A DNA stretch of 64,000 nt from Eublepharis macularius (Eukaryota; Chordata; Lepidosauria; Squamata; Eublepharidae): positions 103,525,689-103,589,688 of the forward strand of contig NC_072793.1 in NCBI RefSeq assembly GCF_028583425.1. The letters run 5' to 3'. Made by a program: the position numbers and the translations under genes. Below the pieces are notes generated by a model, which saw only the letters and a list, made by a program, of their open reading frames with translations, ran no database searches and was not told the origin of the DNA. Below, in pieces: positions 10,716-23,400 of this stretch. How positions within the stretch are numbered: the first letter of the stretch is position 1; each line of letters starts with the position of its first letter.

Positions 10716-12200
10716 AGGTTTCTCAGATCCCTATATCCTCCTGGTGGGAGGGGGGAGGATCTGGTACTTACCAGGAATCTTCTCTTTGTGTGCCCAAAGT
10801 TCTAGGTGTTGAACCATTACTAATACTGTGTCTTGATTTCATTTTGCAGATGCTACAATCATCACTTTCGTTTCTCTCTCTAGCAGCCTGAGAACACAGC
10901 TGTGTTATTTCTTTCTTTGAAGCTCTCTGAAGTGACCTTGCACTGTCTGAAAAGTTGCCGTTTCTTTTATGCCTCTTTGTCCTGTCTAGCTGATGTATAA
11001 ACTACAGCAGAAGTTCCCAGACTCCTTCTCGTGCAAACTTGTGGTTTGGGAGGGGGGGGAATTATTGAGTATTTAGAGCAGTACTTTTCTCAAGTTTCTA
11101 TTCCTATCAAGGAAGCATGTACTGCTTGGATGCTTTCTTGCCTCTGAGTAATTCTATGGGCATATATATGGAAAGATTGGATTTCTCAGTAAAAACCATG
11201 TAACCAAGAGCTTGGACTTCTTGTTACAATGGTACAGAGACCTGTTTATCATATCCTGTCATCCATAGCCTGACAGTGGGAGCACTTTAAGAATCAACCC
11301 CTTTGGGGCCAAAATTGGCCCCACATGAAGCACAGGAGCACTCTGGCGACTGGCAGAACAATGTCACTTCCGGAAGTTACGTTGTCACGTATGCTGGGAG
11401 AGCACATGCCTTGTGTGCTTCCAGGGTGCCTGCCAGTGGTGAGCTATCCCCAGGTGGCCAGAAACTTCCTGCTGGGCAAGCAGGTAAACCGCTGGGAGAT
11501 TGCCCACTGCTAGCAGGCACCTAAGATCCGGGGTGGGGGGGGGGCAGCTTGAAAGCTTTCTAGATGGCAATCTTGTTCCTTCTGTATTGTGATGTGCTTA
11601 CAGTCATATAGCTCAATCAATGCCAAAGCCTGGGTCTCAATTATGGGGGGAAATGTGTTTACCAATGTTGCTACATTTGCAGGGGCTCATTACAGATACT
11701 GAGGTGAATATATGAATGCCAGATGCAGGGCCAGAGGACACAATCCTGCTTCCTGCTATGCATATTCAGTGAACACCTCAAGAGGGCTTGTGTAAATATC
11801 CTTAAAGCCAGCCCTAAGTCTAAAAATGTTACTAAACATTTAACTTAAAGCAGCACTTAACTAACTCAGAGGAGCAGAAAAAGGCTTTAAATTTAAACTT
11901 TTCTTCAGTTTCCACGTGCCTTTCCATTAGAAGCCTGCTAGAAATTTGTATATCTTCTAGTTCATGTTGTTTCGAATGAAAGACTTCAGCCGTCATCTTA
12001 ATCATGTATGAAGTCGTGCAGTTAGATTTTCTCGCTCTTCTACAGTCAGACATAGTAGCATGCGGGAAGTCAATTGACTGGGCTGAGGTGTTAAATAGAA
12101 AAAATCATTCCTTATTTGAAGCCTAAGACACTCTGGCACACATCTGAGTATGTCTAGGCGCTGCATTTCTTATAAATGAGCAAAGCCTCCATGCTGAAAA
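10716..12200. other. Intergenic with possible decayed transposon
   Basis: No gene is supported. Positions about 11300-11550 are GC-richer than the surroundings (AGCACTCTGGCGACTGGCAG, TCACTTCCGGAAGTTACG) and end with a G-run. Similar wording occurs in the Helitron at 28.4-29.2 kb (AGGAGCACTCCAGGG and a CCAGAAGTGATGTCATC block), so this may be another decayed non-autonomous element. Confidence 0.3.
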
Positions 12201-12211
12201 TGCACCACTGA

Positions 12212-12284
12212 GGAACACAACACAGAAAGAAATAAACCTGTTTGTTCAAACCTGTTTGTTCAACACAGAAAGAAATAAACCTGT
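12212..12284 (+). repeat. Short direct repeat
   Basis: AACACAGAAAGAAATAAACC occurs twice about 45 bp apart, separated by two copies of CAAACCTGTTTGTT-like sequence. It looks like a local tandem duplication. Confidence 0.6.
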
Positions 12285-13400
12285 TGTTGCCCTGGACTAT
12301 GTATGGTGCTTGTTTGGGTCACATATATGGGGATGGTCTGGGGGCGGGGGCGGGTGGGTTAGTCCATAATCACTTCTGGCTTCACCAATTTGGTCATAGC
12401 AAAAGCTGCATAAACCATCCAACTGGAAAGTATAAAAACTACAACAGGGGAGTGAGGTCAGACTGCTGGCCCTGCTTTCACCATCTGTGTATTCAGTAAA
12501 GTGCCTGCAGCGAGCTGTGTACATCCGCTGTGTCCCAATCATGTGGAACCACCTGTGTTTTTGCGTCTTAATTGTTGTTTTTAATTGGTTTAATAAGTAA
12601 TTTTAAAATCTATTTTAAGGGTTCCAAATTGTTTCCATCTTTGGGACCTTAAGTTGAGTAGAAAGGCAGCATAAAAATGTTCTAAATAAATAAAATAGTC
12701 TTTATCGTTTGCTGAGTTGAATTAGTATTCCTTTTACGTTTCTTGATTCTCCTATTTCATTACTAACTTGGAGCCCAATCAAGTAAGTGGTACAGAGGTA
12801 TGTTGATTTATATGTGATATATGATAGCCAGCATGCTTGAGAAGAGTAACAGTTGCTTTGTATTCAGAAGATCCCAGTTTCAATCCCCAGCTGCTTCCGT
12901 TAAAAAGATGTCAGATCTGGGAAAGTCCAATGCTCAAGAGATCATAGGGAGCTGCTGCCAGATGGACCTAAGGAGGGATCCTGGGCTAGGGTTGCCCCTG
13001 GTCATATCTAAAGCTGGAAGTAAGAGTGATTTAAAGGTCCATAGGGTGATTAACCTTTTCCTTACCTTTCTTAACTCTCCCACCCAGACACCTGTTCTCC
13101 CAGTTGGCATAATTTCCAATATTGGAGCCTGCTGGAAGCAAAGTTCTTTGATGAGTGGGATCCTTGGGTAAGAGCAAAAGGTGGGAAGGGGAGAATCAGC
13201 ATCTATCCTTCCCCATCTATCCTTTTTATCCTTTAAATCAGCCTCCCAGCCCCAACTATACAGGAGAGATATGGGTTTGAAGGCAGGTTCAAATGCTGCC
13301 ATCACAGGTAGTTTCACCTTGAAACACAGGGTTCAGTCATTTTAGATCAGTCCCATAATTTCCCAAGAAACAGGCAAAGAAAATGACATAAGGAATTGCA
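12285..13400. other. Intergenic, with a tRNA-SINE remnant
   Basis: A TATA-like box (AGTATAAAAAC, near 12430) and a terminal-repeat-like look at 12300-12550 hint at an old solo LTR, but this is weak. Positions about 12840-12965 (TTGTATTCAGAAGATCCCAG, TTTCAATCCCCAG, AGCTGCTGCCAG) match a reptile tRNA-derived SINE. Open frames on both strands at 12821-13317 are not supported as genes. Confidence 0.35.
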
Positions 13401-13404
13401 CAGA

Positions 13405-13480
13405 TTTCATAGAACCATAGGGTTGGAAGGGACCTCTGGGCCATCTATTCGAACCCCCTGTGCAATGCAGGAAATTCCAT
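13405..13480 (-). repeat. CR1 LINE 3'-end fragment
   Basis: CATAGAACCATAGGGTTGG, AAGGGACCTCTGGGCCATCT and CCCCCTGTGCAATGCAGGA are the minus-strand reading of the CR1 3' terminus, matching the longer CR1 at 22.6 kb. Confidence 0.8.
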
Positions 13481-14020
13481 ATATTTTCTTCTTCTCTGTT
13501 TCTAGGAAAACATTTTACTCTTTGTCTTTCAAGACAGTGGGCTCTCTAAATAGTTTTCTCATCACTTGCTGTTTGTGGCAGTTCTAATCCCATGAACATC
13601 CCTCACCTCGCTCAAATGCTTTGACTAAAAGCATGGCAGTGCTCTGTAGATGTGAACAAGTCTGGGAGCAACAATAGATGGATGGAAGGATGTGACAGCT
13701 GCTTGACAGTGCCTGCACTAAGGATTCCCAGCATGCCCTGGAATAATGTGCTTATAAATAACTGCGAGTCATAATTGTGTAGAGGACATACCTAACTTGA
13801 ATGTTTTAATTAAGGTCAGGCAGTTGTTTCTGGAGCCCAGCTAAGCATGAGCATGTGCAGCCTCCAAAGATGCATGGTCTCTCCCTCCTCCATTTTCCCC
13901 TTTCTTTGTTGCGTTAAACATCAGGTGAAAAATTATAGACTTTTACTTGGGTTGCTCAAGTCAGAGGTGATTCTAAATACATTGCCTCTGATCAAGAGCC
14001 ATGATTCACAAGAGGACTTT

Positions 14021-14300
14021 TACGGCTTTTTTGCACAGGCAATTTTTGCCGCTTTGCGCCCCATACCTCGGGTTTTCTTCCAAATTCTGGACAATTGACT
14101 CCCCCTCCAGATTTCAATGCAGCCTTTCAAGGATTCTCTTCTGAATTTTCTCCCTGTACAGAAAAAGTGCAGGCAGAAAACTTGGAAGAGAACCCTTGAA
14201 ACACAGCATTGAAATCTGAAGGGGGAGTTAATTGTCCAGAAGACCTGAAGAGGTATGGGGCCAAAAGCAGCAAAAATCCCCTGTGCAAAAAAGGCCATAG
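14021..14300. mobile_element. Palindromic fold-back MITE, ~280 bp
   Basis: The left end GGCTTTTTTGCACAGG and the right end CCTGTGCAAAAAAGGCC are complementary, and the complementarity continues nearly through the element: CCCCATACCTC, CTGGACAATTGACTCCCCCT, CAGATTTCAATGC and AGGATTCTCTTC on the left are matched by their complements on the right, leaving only a small centre near 14155-14165. TA is found at both outer edges. This fold-back structure marks a non-autonomous DNA transposon. The superfamily is unclear. Confidence 0.75.
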
Positions 14301-14439
14301 GCACGGAGGTTTCTTCTCCATTTGCTTCAAGGGAAGTTGTACCTCCATGCACATTACCTTTTGCAATTATTAAACATGTCCACCCCCCTATATACACATA
14401 GGCCATGCCTGAAATACAGTATTTTACCTTCACCATCTT

Positions 14440-14615
14440 GAGGATACGTTTTATTGTATACAGTTATTTTAATTTTACTGTAATGTTTTATCTGTTCTAA
14501 ATTGGATTTTATGTAAACTGGAATGTTGTACTCCACCCTGAGCCCGCCTGGCGGGAAAGGGCAGACTGAAAATCTAATATAATAAATAAATAAATAAATA
14601 ATAAATAAATATGGA
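14440..14615 (+). repeat. L2-like LINE 3' end with (AAATA)n tail
   Basis: ACTCCACCCTGAGCCCGCCT followed by GGCGGGAAAGGGCAG and a run of AAATA/AATAAAT units. The same layout ends the L2 copies at 21.3 and 51.0 kb. Confidence 0.65.
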
Positions 14616-15690
14616 GAGCACTTGCAGGCAGAGGAGCTGTGTAAGCACATCAAAGCACATCACATCATGTAAGAAATCACCAGACTATGGCAATTGTTTT
14701 CCAAAACCAAACAAAAAATCATTACCCCACTTTAAATGGACAGTCTGGAATAGAAATTCAGATACAAAATATTCATTAGGAAGGAGGAATGATTGGCCCT
14801 GACTCAGATAGTCCAGACAAGCCCAATCTCATCAGTACTTGAAACTACCTGCAACAGAGAGAAGCTAGTAATATGCTCATAATTCTCACAGAAACAAGAA
14901 ACTGGGGTCTGATGTTGCCATAATGGTGGGGGGAGGGGGGATGCGTGATCTGAAGTTATTAATCCATTGAAGGGCTGGCACTTACCAGAACAGCAAAGAA
15001 GCCCTGCAAGACGCGGAACAGTTTTGTTTGAAAGCTGTATTCTTGCAGATTGGTATCTACGGTGCAGCAGAGTCCGCTGATTATGCTGAAGATGTCCACC
15101 ACAACTGACAAGTTTACCACTGCACAATTAATAGGAGCCCTGAGAAATCTGTGCCTGATTGTTAGCACAGAAACCCAGCAACAAATTGTGAACTAGTTGT
15201 AGATTTTCTGGGCTGTAAACCCAGAAACCTGTAAACATGGACAATAAACCATGAATTTAGCACCCCGAGACCCAGTGTATATCTCCTTCTCTGTCCTAGT
15301 CCAAGCAGTTAATGGAGTTACATGATGAACTGATGCCTAGGGCTGTTGATGTGCTGGAAGAAAACAGAATAATTCAGCTTTTGTATGAGATGATTTCTGA
15401 ATGCAAGGCCTAACAATCTCTCTTAATTCTCTTGCTATGCTTCTTACAAATGGCACTATCTATAGATACAATATAGATACCTTTTTATACCTTGGGAAGA
15501 AATGTGCAATATGTTTTAAAGCTTGGGACTAAACAGCTACAAAGGCACACTGGCTATTATTGTTGTATCGGATTACACTTTTCTGGCAGTTTAGCATAAA
15601 TGTGAATCTAATCTTTAGTGACCAGGTCACTCATGATCTGCTTTCTAGAGTTAACAAATAAGTTACTTCTCTGGAAGTCAATGGGAGGAA
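14616..15690. other. Intergenic, no gene seen
   Basis: No coding exon with splice sites or family features is visible. Frames on the minus strand at 14804-15168 are open but give no recognisable protein. Confidence 0.4.
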
Positions 15691-15699
15691 CAGTGCTTG

Positions 15700-16190
15700 T
15701 ATTTAGTGATTATTTAATTTTTAAAAATTCTGTGCTATCTCCCCAGAGATCTGCTTTAGGCAGCCCACAATGTAAAAACAATACAACGATACATGAATAA
15801 AACTAACAAGTATAAAAATGATCAGTATTAAACCCAGCAATAAAACAAGCAAGACCCTTCTAGTCACATAAAAACAACATAAACAACAATATTCAGTCAC
15901 CTAGTATAGTATTCATAAACAGTTCTCAGGCTAGATGCAGACCTTAAAACAATAACTAAAAAAAACCCTTCAGTTAAAAGCCTGGATAAATAGAAAGGTT
16001 TTGACTGGGAGCCTAAAAGTCAGTAAAGTAAGGTACTGGGTGATATTTGGGATGTGGGGCAATCCAAAGATGATGACCCACCACTGAAAACACCCTGTCT
16101 CTAATCACCACATGCCTTACCTCTGCAGGCAGAGACACAGAGGAAAGTGCTTGGGGACCTTAACTGATGTAGTGGGCCGTACAGGAAGAA
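15700..16190 (-). repeat. Unclassified interspersed repeat, probable LINE 3' region
   Basis: Layout resembles family A without matching it closely: an edge phrase (GATCTGCTTTAGGCAGCCCA), A-rich middle with AAAACAATAACTAAAAAAAA-like runs, then CCTGTCTCTAATCACCAC and CTTACCTCTGCAGGCAGAG. No protein can be read. Confidence 0.35.
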
Positions 16191-16599
16191 GCAGTCCTGC
16201 AACTTTGCTTGTTTTAAAATAAGACAAGGGTTTAGTTAGTACACAATGCCAAGGGTGGGGGTTTCTCCCAAACCCATGTCGTTCATATAATACAAAAGTA
16301 CAAAAAAAATGTATTGTTGTAGCCGTCGGCCATTAACATCCTAACCCCATAGCATAGTACATTTCAGAAAAGTTAGACAAGCCATCATAACAAAATACAA
16401 ATAGCACAATTCATTTCAGTGTCATTCATATATAACCAACATCTTCTCTCACTACATCTCAGCTCCACCAACAGTGTCCATTTATCAATGTCTTTTGACC
16501 ATTCTTTCTTTCTTTATACTTCCTCCCCCCTTCCTGGACCTTTCCTCTCTTTCCTTATTTCACCCCCTTATGGACATTAGCCAATAACAACCACAATCA

Positions 16600-16815
16600 C
16601 AGTGCTTATACCACACTTATAGACAGATTAGTGCCCCACTCAGAGCAGTGAACAAGGTCAGTGTTATTATTATCCCCACAATAAAGCTGCAGAGCTGGGG
16701 CTGAGAGGAGTGGCTTACCCAAGGCCACCTGCACAGCTCGGGGCAGTAGTGGGAGCTGAACCAGCAGAGGGCTGATTTGCTGTGCAGCCCCAATATACCT
16801 ACTAGCTCCACTGGC
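16600..16815 (-). repeat. MIR-like tRNA-derived SINE
   Basis: Blocks ATTATCCCCACAATAAAGCT, GGCTTACCCAAGGCCACCTG and GGGAGCTGAACCAGCAGAG match, in order, the SINE at 10.5 kb. It lies just beyond the 3' end of TNNC1. Confidence 0.6.
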
Positions 16816-16988
16816 ATTTAAAACGAGTTCTAGGACAGATTGTGTTTAGGAAAGTATAATATGCTCAATAAGGCCATCACAAGGAAGCACTAATATGAAC
16901 TCCAGTCGGTTATCCAATGATAACCATGCACCTCAATCATGATGTAGGGATTCCTTAAACCAAACAGCCATTCTAGTTTTTAAATTAT

Positions 16989-16994
16989 TTTATT
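16989..16994 (-). terminator. TNNC1: Candidate TNNC1 polyadenylation signal
   Basis: AATAAA on the minus strand, about 425 bp past the TNNC1 stop codon, the first good signal downstream. The 3' UTR would then cover about 16970-17419. A closer non-canonical signal cannot be excluded. Confidence 0.5.
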
Positions 16995-17419
16995 AGCATT
17001 TCAAAAAAAATTAATTTTTGTACACTCAGTATTTTTACATATCACATGAGATCAGCTGAGGATTACAGGAAGGAAGAGACAGCAATCTCCACTGTTAAAG
17101 AATCTCAATAGTCGTTCAAGATGTGACTGCCATATTATAGCACATTTTTCATTGGGACCAGGATAACCCATTAATGCATTAAGGACCAAATTATAGTCAT
17201 TGAAACCAACAGCAATAAAAGGATTACAATAATCTGACTCAATAAATATCTACAGGGTGATGATTTGAGGTGAAATGGCTCATGTTTTCATATTGTTCAG
17301 TTCACCAAGTTTGGTACATGTCTTCATGCAACTAACAAGGGCAACAGAACTGATGAAATGGCACAAGACAAAACTGGAGGTGTTCAAAAGAGGAGGCTGC
17401 TTCTGCTTGCAGCTGAGGT

Positions 17420-20400
17420 TTACTCAACACCTTTCATAAACTCCAGGAATTCTGCCGAAGAAAGGAAATAAAAGATGCAAGCGTAATTATATCTCATTTG
17501 AAGAGTTAGGGGATGATCCAGTGCTTCCCTCTTTCCTTCATTCCTAATCCCCCCTGTACTGCTTCTTGTTTGGGATTCCCCACTCCTGATTGCCACCCTT
17601 TTTAGGTCTTGCCTCTGTGTGTCAGAGAGCTGTGCTTATGCATAGGCTATGCATATTTGTTGCTGTGTGCAGGGTATGGGCTGGGTCATGGCCTTAATCT
17701 ATATTACTTAATACAGCTTCTAGGCCAAACTCATCCTGCTACCTGTTCTTTTCTTTCTATTTGTTCTTTTTTCTGGAACTATCATCAAAAGCTAATTCAA
17801 TATCCTGAAAACTAAACAACAGATTCACATGAATTATTGAAAACTGACAAGAACAAGGGACTGTAAGGCACAGTTATTTGAATTCAGAAGCTCATTTGCA
17901 GCAATGCAAATTAAGACTTCCATTTAACAGAAGGAAATACATTTGATTATTAAAATGTGGTTCTGGATTTTGAAAATTCTGGGCAAACTAAAATGCATGA
18001 CCATTTCCTGATTCTTTTTACAAGTTACTGTCTGAGAGAACACTGCTGTTCCTGCTGTGATTGTTGGGCAAAAAGATGCTTACCATCATAGTCAATCTTG
18101 CCATCATTATTTTTGTCTCCATCCTTCATCAGTTCTTCAATGTCATCTTCAGTGATGGTTTCTCCTGTAGCCTGCAACATGAGCTTTAGTTCATCCAGGT
18201 CTATGTATCCATCTGCATTTCTGTGAAATAATTCAAATGCTCATAAAAGGAAGTAGTCTATTCACAAATATTTATTTAGGGCTGGGAAATTTTCATCAAG
18301 GAATGCATTACATATACTAAGTGCCTGTTCAAATATTAATTCCTCTCCCTAATATATTGTGAAAATAAGTGAGGAGATGTCACTTGTCGCTAATCTTTAT
18401 ATATCAAAGGATACGATCCTGCGGGGTGTGGGGTATCTTACAATTTACAAAGGGGAAAGGTTGCAAGCAAATGACTGATAATTTAATAGGGTAAACAAAA
18501 ATATGAACCTGATTTTTTTCTTCCTACTTAAAAGCTAGCAAATATGAGGGAAAACCAATGGCAGCTGGAAAACAGTGAACAGTCTTGTCAGAAAATTTAT
18601 CCTAAAAGGTAGGATTTCAGCTAGCATGGCTGGACATTGGTTCAGTTTGGTTCAGGGTACTAAGTGCTGGCAGTTCCTGGCTAGCTGGAAAAGGCTCTCT
18701 GTGCGAGTGACAACCTTTGAGCCTTTGACAAACAACCTTGAAAACTAGTCTCAGGGAGTTCCAGTGGCTGTCTTCCCTGAATGTTCTGATAGCACTACTG
18801 CCAATTAGTTGTTGTGCCTTGGTTGGTTCTCTGTTGCCTGGTGACTTGCTCAAGGGGTTAGAAAAGAAGGCTTTTGAATACATGTTGGCAGGAAGAAGGG
18901 GCAGAGGAGACTGAAAGACCCACCTGGTGCCTCATCTTAGCAAGCCCCCATGCTGCACTTTGGCATTGAAAAGGCCTGCATGCTACCAGTTGGGTAAGCT
19001 GAAAAACTATTGGATGTCCATCATAGGAGCTTAAACAAGATAAAGTTTTAAACAGACATAATTTTAGTTTTGCAACAGCTAGGTTGTTTTCTGTATCTCT
19101 TGCCTGTTTTTCTTCTTTGAGTGCTTAATGCTTTGCAAACGCTCTCTAAAACCTAATAAAAGATATTTTATTCAAGCAATGTCTGGTTCACTGACTGAAG
19201 CGTGAGTGCAACCCAGAAATGAACCCAGGGGCTGCAGAGTCAAGGCCTTGGTGAAGGCAGAACTCTCAGCCCAAAACTTTAAAAGAATCAAGCTTCCCTC
19301 CTGCCTGCCTGTCAAGAGTAGCTGTGTTCAGCGCCTGAAGCAGGAGGCTGGGGGGCTTGAACAATACAAGTCTTGTGAATGAAGTCTCAAAGCTCCAGTG
19401 GCAATGATAGCCATTTTCAGTCGTCCAGTCTATTGAGAAGCTTGTGAGCCTTCTTTGCAATTCAGATCTGGCTGCTATTATTTATGTCTTCAGAAATGTG
19501 AGGCTGAAGAACTTTATAGGTACAGCTGAAAACTTGCAGCCAGTGTCAGCTCAGCTGTTCCTTTCTCTTGTACACTGAAATCTCTAAAATAATTAACAAA
19601 GATTCTCTGTGAAACCTCCTGAAATAGCAAATGTTCTCTCAGTATCTGTGTATAATATATATAAGCACAGAATAACATTCTTAGAGGATTCTCAACAGTC
19701 ATGGAACTCACTTCCTATTCAAGGACCAACAAAGCTTGAGTCTCACTGTAATGTGTTTAAAGTCTTAATTCTGAGCGACTACTGTTAGACATGTATTTAG
19801 TAGTGTTAAATAGGGATGTGCAATTCGAGTTCGAAATTTGGCAAAAATACTGAATTTAATCTGATTCAGTAAAATTCAGTATTACCGAACTGAGATAAGT
19901 TCGGTAATACCTAACTGAAATTTGGCAATACCAAATTTAAGTTTATGGAATTTATTCAGTAAAATTCAGGAAGCACCACAGCACTGTTCCTTGCTGTTCC
20001 TTTGCTAAAGGACAGCAAAGAAACACTGCTTTCTGCCTTTTTTAACCCAATGGGAGGGGGGAGGAGGGGGAGTGAGTCAGAGAGGAAAGGGGAGTGTGAG
20101 GTGGCCAATCCTAGCACCAGCTCTCTTTTTCTAGTCAATGATATTCTGAATGAGTGTCTTTTAAAAACTGCTGGAAGGAGTTAAATTAGAAGGCTTGCCA
20201 CAGTCAATCTCCATTTTGCTCTGGCCTGGAGACTGAGAGACACTGCTTGCTTGCTTGCTTGCTGCTACTGGCTGCTGGCAGAATTGAGTATCCCATAGGA
20301 AACAATGGCTGAATTTTACTGAATTTGCTCTGTATTACCAAACTGAATTGGAGAATGAATTCGGTATTCCCCAAATTCTGAATCCCCCCACCCCCATTTT

Positions 20401-23400
20401 GGTATTACCAAACCAAATCAACTGATTTTTTTTCCTGTGCACACCCCTAGTGTTAGGCTCTTGAAGGCTGTGACTAGACGGTTGAAACGGAGCAGGCTGA
20501 AGTTGAATTCTATGCACCTGGTCCATGGGTTCTTGGGTTCTGGAATCTGGCTCCCAGCCCTTGATGGGGCACCTCTCACACCTGTGAGGAGTCTGGGCGT
20601 GGCCTTGGATGTCTCCCTATCAATGGAGACCCAGGTCATAGCAGTTGCCCAATCTGCATTTTTCCACCTTTGCCTGATCAGGCAGTGTGTTCCTTACCTT
20701 TCAGCCCCTGACCTTGCTGCTGTGATCCATGCAATGGTCACCTCCAGATTGGACTACTGCAACTCACTCTATGCCCGGCTATCCTTGTCCCTACTCCAGA
20801 AGTCCAGAATGCGGCAGTGTGCATTCTGACCAGGACTCTGTTCCAGTCACATAAAATACCAGTTTTGTGCCAGCTGCACTGGCTCCCAGTGGAATTCTGG
20901 ATTAAGTTCAAGGTCTTGGCACTGACCTTTAAAGCTCTTAGCAGACTGGGACCAACATACCTGCGGCTCTGGCACAAACCTGGTGGAACTCTCCATTAGT
21001 ATAGACTTGGGCCCAACAGGATTTATTATCTTTCCTTTGGGCCTGCAAGATGGAGTTGTTCCTCCAGGCATGCTGTGGTTGAGGCAAGCATCCTCCCCCC
21101 TCAATCAGCCTCCCACCAGGGGGATATAATCCTCCCTGGTTTGCCGAACATCAAACAGCTTGCCACCCTCCCCCCATGGGTTTCTTGTATATAGAGAGTT
21201 TGTGCAATAAGAATGCTACAATGTTTTTACTTAATGTGTTTTAATTATCATGCTGCCTCTTTTATATTTTTTCTGTGATCCCCTCCAAACCTGATTTTCA
21301 GGGAGAGCGGAATATAAATGTAATGAAATAAATAAATTATATTTTATATAGTGTGCATTTTACTTAAAATGTGTTGAATCTTAAAGAATTGCAAATCAAG
21401 TATTTGCAAAAAGGGATGTTTTTCATTTCCCCCTTCCTGTTGCAGCCCCCAATGCCAGAAACTGCCTGTGAATAGGCATGGGTACGAACCAAAAAAATGT
21501 AATGAACCAGTGGTTCATGGTTTGGTGCCGCCGATGTACCTGAACTAATGAACCAAAATGAACATTTCCCGCTGGAACCTGTTCGAGGTTCGTGGTTCAT
21601 GGGCATCAGAACGCCCCCTTTTGGACTTAGAGAGCCCATATTCCCAGGGAGTGTTTAGCAGGCTCTCTTCCAGCCAGCAACCAGGTTTGGTCAAAATTGC
21701 AATAGGGATCTTGGAGTTATACCCTCTCCAATCCGAGGCCCCCAGGAAACTCCCATTTGATACAATTAGAGCCACCAGTTGATGTTGGCCCAGTGTACAA
21801 GGGGTTGGCCGTCAGAACTGCCTATCAGGGTTGGCAGGGATGAGATTGGAGTGTCCATGGCTACAGAACACCCCCCTTCCCCCTCCCTCCCCCGGGTGTC
21901 TTCTCCCATGTAACCAATTGTAACCAATTTGCAGCTCTATGGTTGGAAGGAAGACCTGCCAATCAAGGTAAGCTGGGCTTCGATCCGGGTTTCTAGGGCA
22001 ACAGAAGGAGTGCAGACAGAGTTCAGGCATTCCCCCAGCTCCATTTCCAAGGGAATTGATTGATGGTGCCTGACTATCTGGCTTCATGAACCACGGCGAA
22101 TGCAACGAACCGGGCTTCCAACGAATGCTGGTTCATTGGCCTTGGACCCTCATGAACCACCGGTTCACGAACAGACGATCAGGCGGTTCGTGGGTTTTTT
22201 TGGTTCATAATGCGGTTTGTGCCCATGTTTACCTGTGAATCTCCTGTGCCACATACCTTAACATTCCTAAAAGTTCCTGATCCTCAGAAGTTCACAGGGC
22301 ACTTTGGGCTACAGTGGCAAAGGGAAGATGGCAAAAATGTCTTCTGTTAACTTGCTGTTTTGTGGTTCTTAAGGATCCAACCCACAGCCTAGCGTGCTAC
22401 TGTAGATGATTGCAGTGCACGCAAATTGTGTGTGTCACTCATACAATGGCATGCACTCCCCCATCATTACCTCACTATATTTTCACTGTTTAAAGCATTT
22501 CCCCCCAATCTTTGCTATAATTCCAGAAGCAAGCTGGTCTAGATGAAAAATGCTTAAAGCACAGACAGTTTCCCACTGTATCAAAGACAGTGCAATTGAT
22601 CTCATACAGAGGGACATAGAATCATAGAATCATAGAGTTGGAAGGGGCCATACAGACCATCTAGTCCAACCCCCTGCCCAATGCAGGATCAGCCTAAAGC
22701 ATCTCTGACAAGTATTCATCCAGCCTCTTCTTGAAAACTGCCAGTGAAGGGGAGCTCACCACCTCCCGAGGCAGCTGATTCCACTTTTGAACTACTCTGA
22801 CCGTGAAAAAGTTTTTCCTAATATCCAGCCAGTACCTTTGTGCATGTAGTTTTAGCCCATTGCTTCGCGTCCTACCCTCTACTGGAAAAGCTCTTTGCCC
22901 TCCTCCAAATGACAGCCTTTCAAATATTTAAAGAGAGCAATCATGTCCCCCCTCAACCTCCTCTTCTCCAAACTAAACATTCCTAAGGCCCTCAGCCTTT
23001 CCTCGTAGGGCTCAGTCTCCAGACCCCTGATCATTCTTGTCACTCTCCTCTGCACCCTCTCGATTTTGTCCACATCCTTTTTGAGCTGAGGCCTCCAGAA
23101 CTGCACACAATACTCCAGGTGTGGCCTGACCAAGGCAGTATAGAGAGGGGCTATGACCTCCTGCGATTTCAATGCTATGGCCCCTTTGATACAACCCAGG
23201 ATTGAATTAGCCTTTTTTGCCACCGCATCACACTGCCTGCTCATATTCAGTTTACAGTCCACTCTTACCCCAAGATCCCTTTCACATATACTACTGCCCA
23301 GAAGTGTATCCCCCATCCAGTATTTGTGCTTCTCATTTTTGTGGCCCAGATGTAATACTGTGCACTTGTCTTTGTTGAATTGCATCCTATTCACAGCTGC

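Noticed and set aside
12285-12560. Solo LTR
   Set aside because: TATA-like and polyadenylation-like motifs are present, but no TG...CA boundaries with a target duplication could be fixed.
20437-20829. 130-codon plus-strand frame as a host gene
   Set aside because: It is L2 LINE protein sequence, 5' truncated and followed by the L2 tail.
22879-23394. 171-codon minus-strand frame as a host gene
   Set aside because: It is a CR1 reverse transcriptase C-terminal part followed by the CR1 3' terminus.
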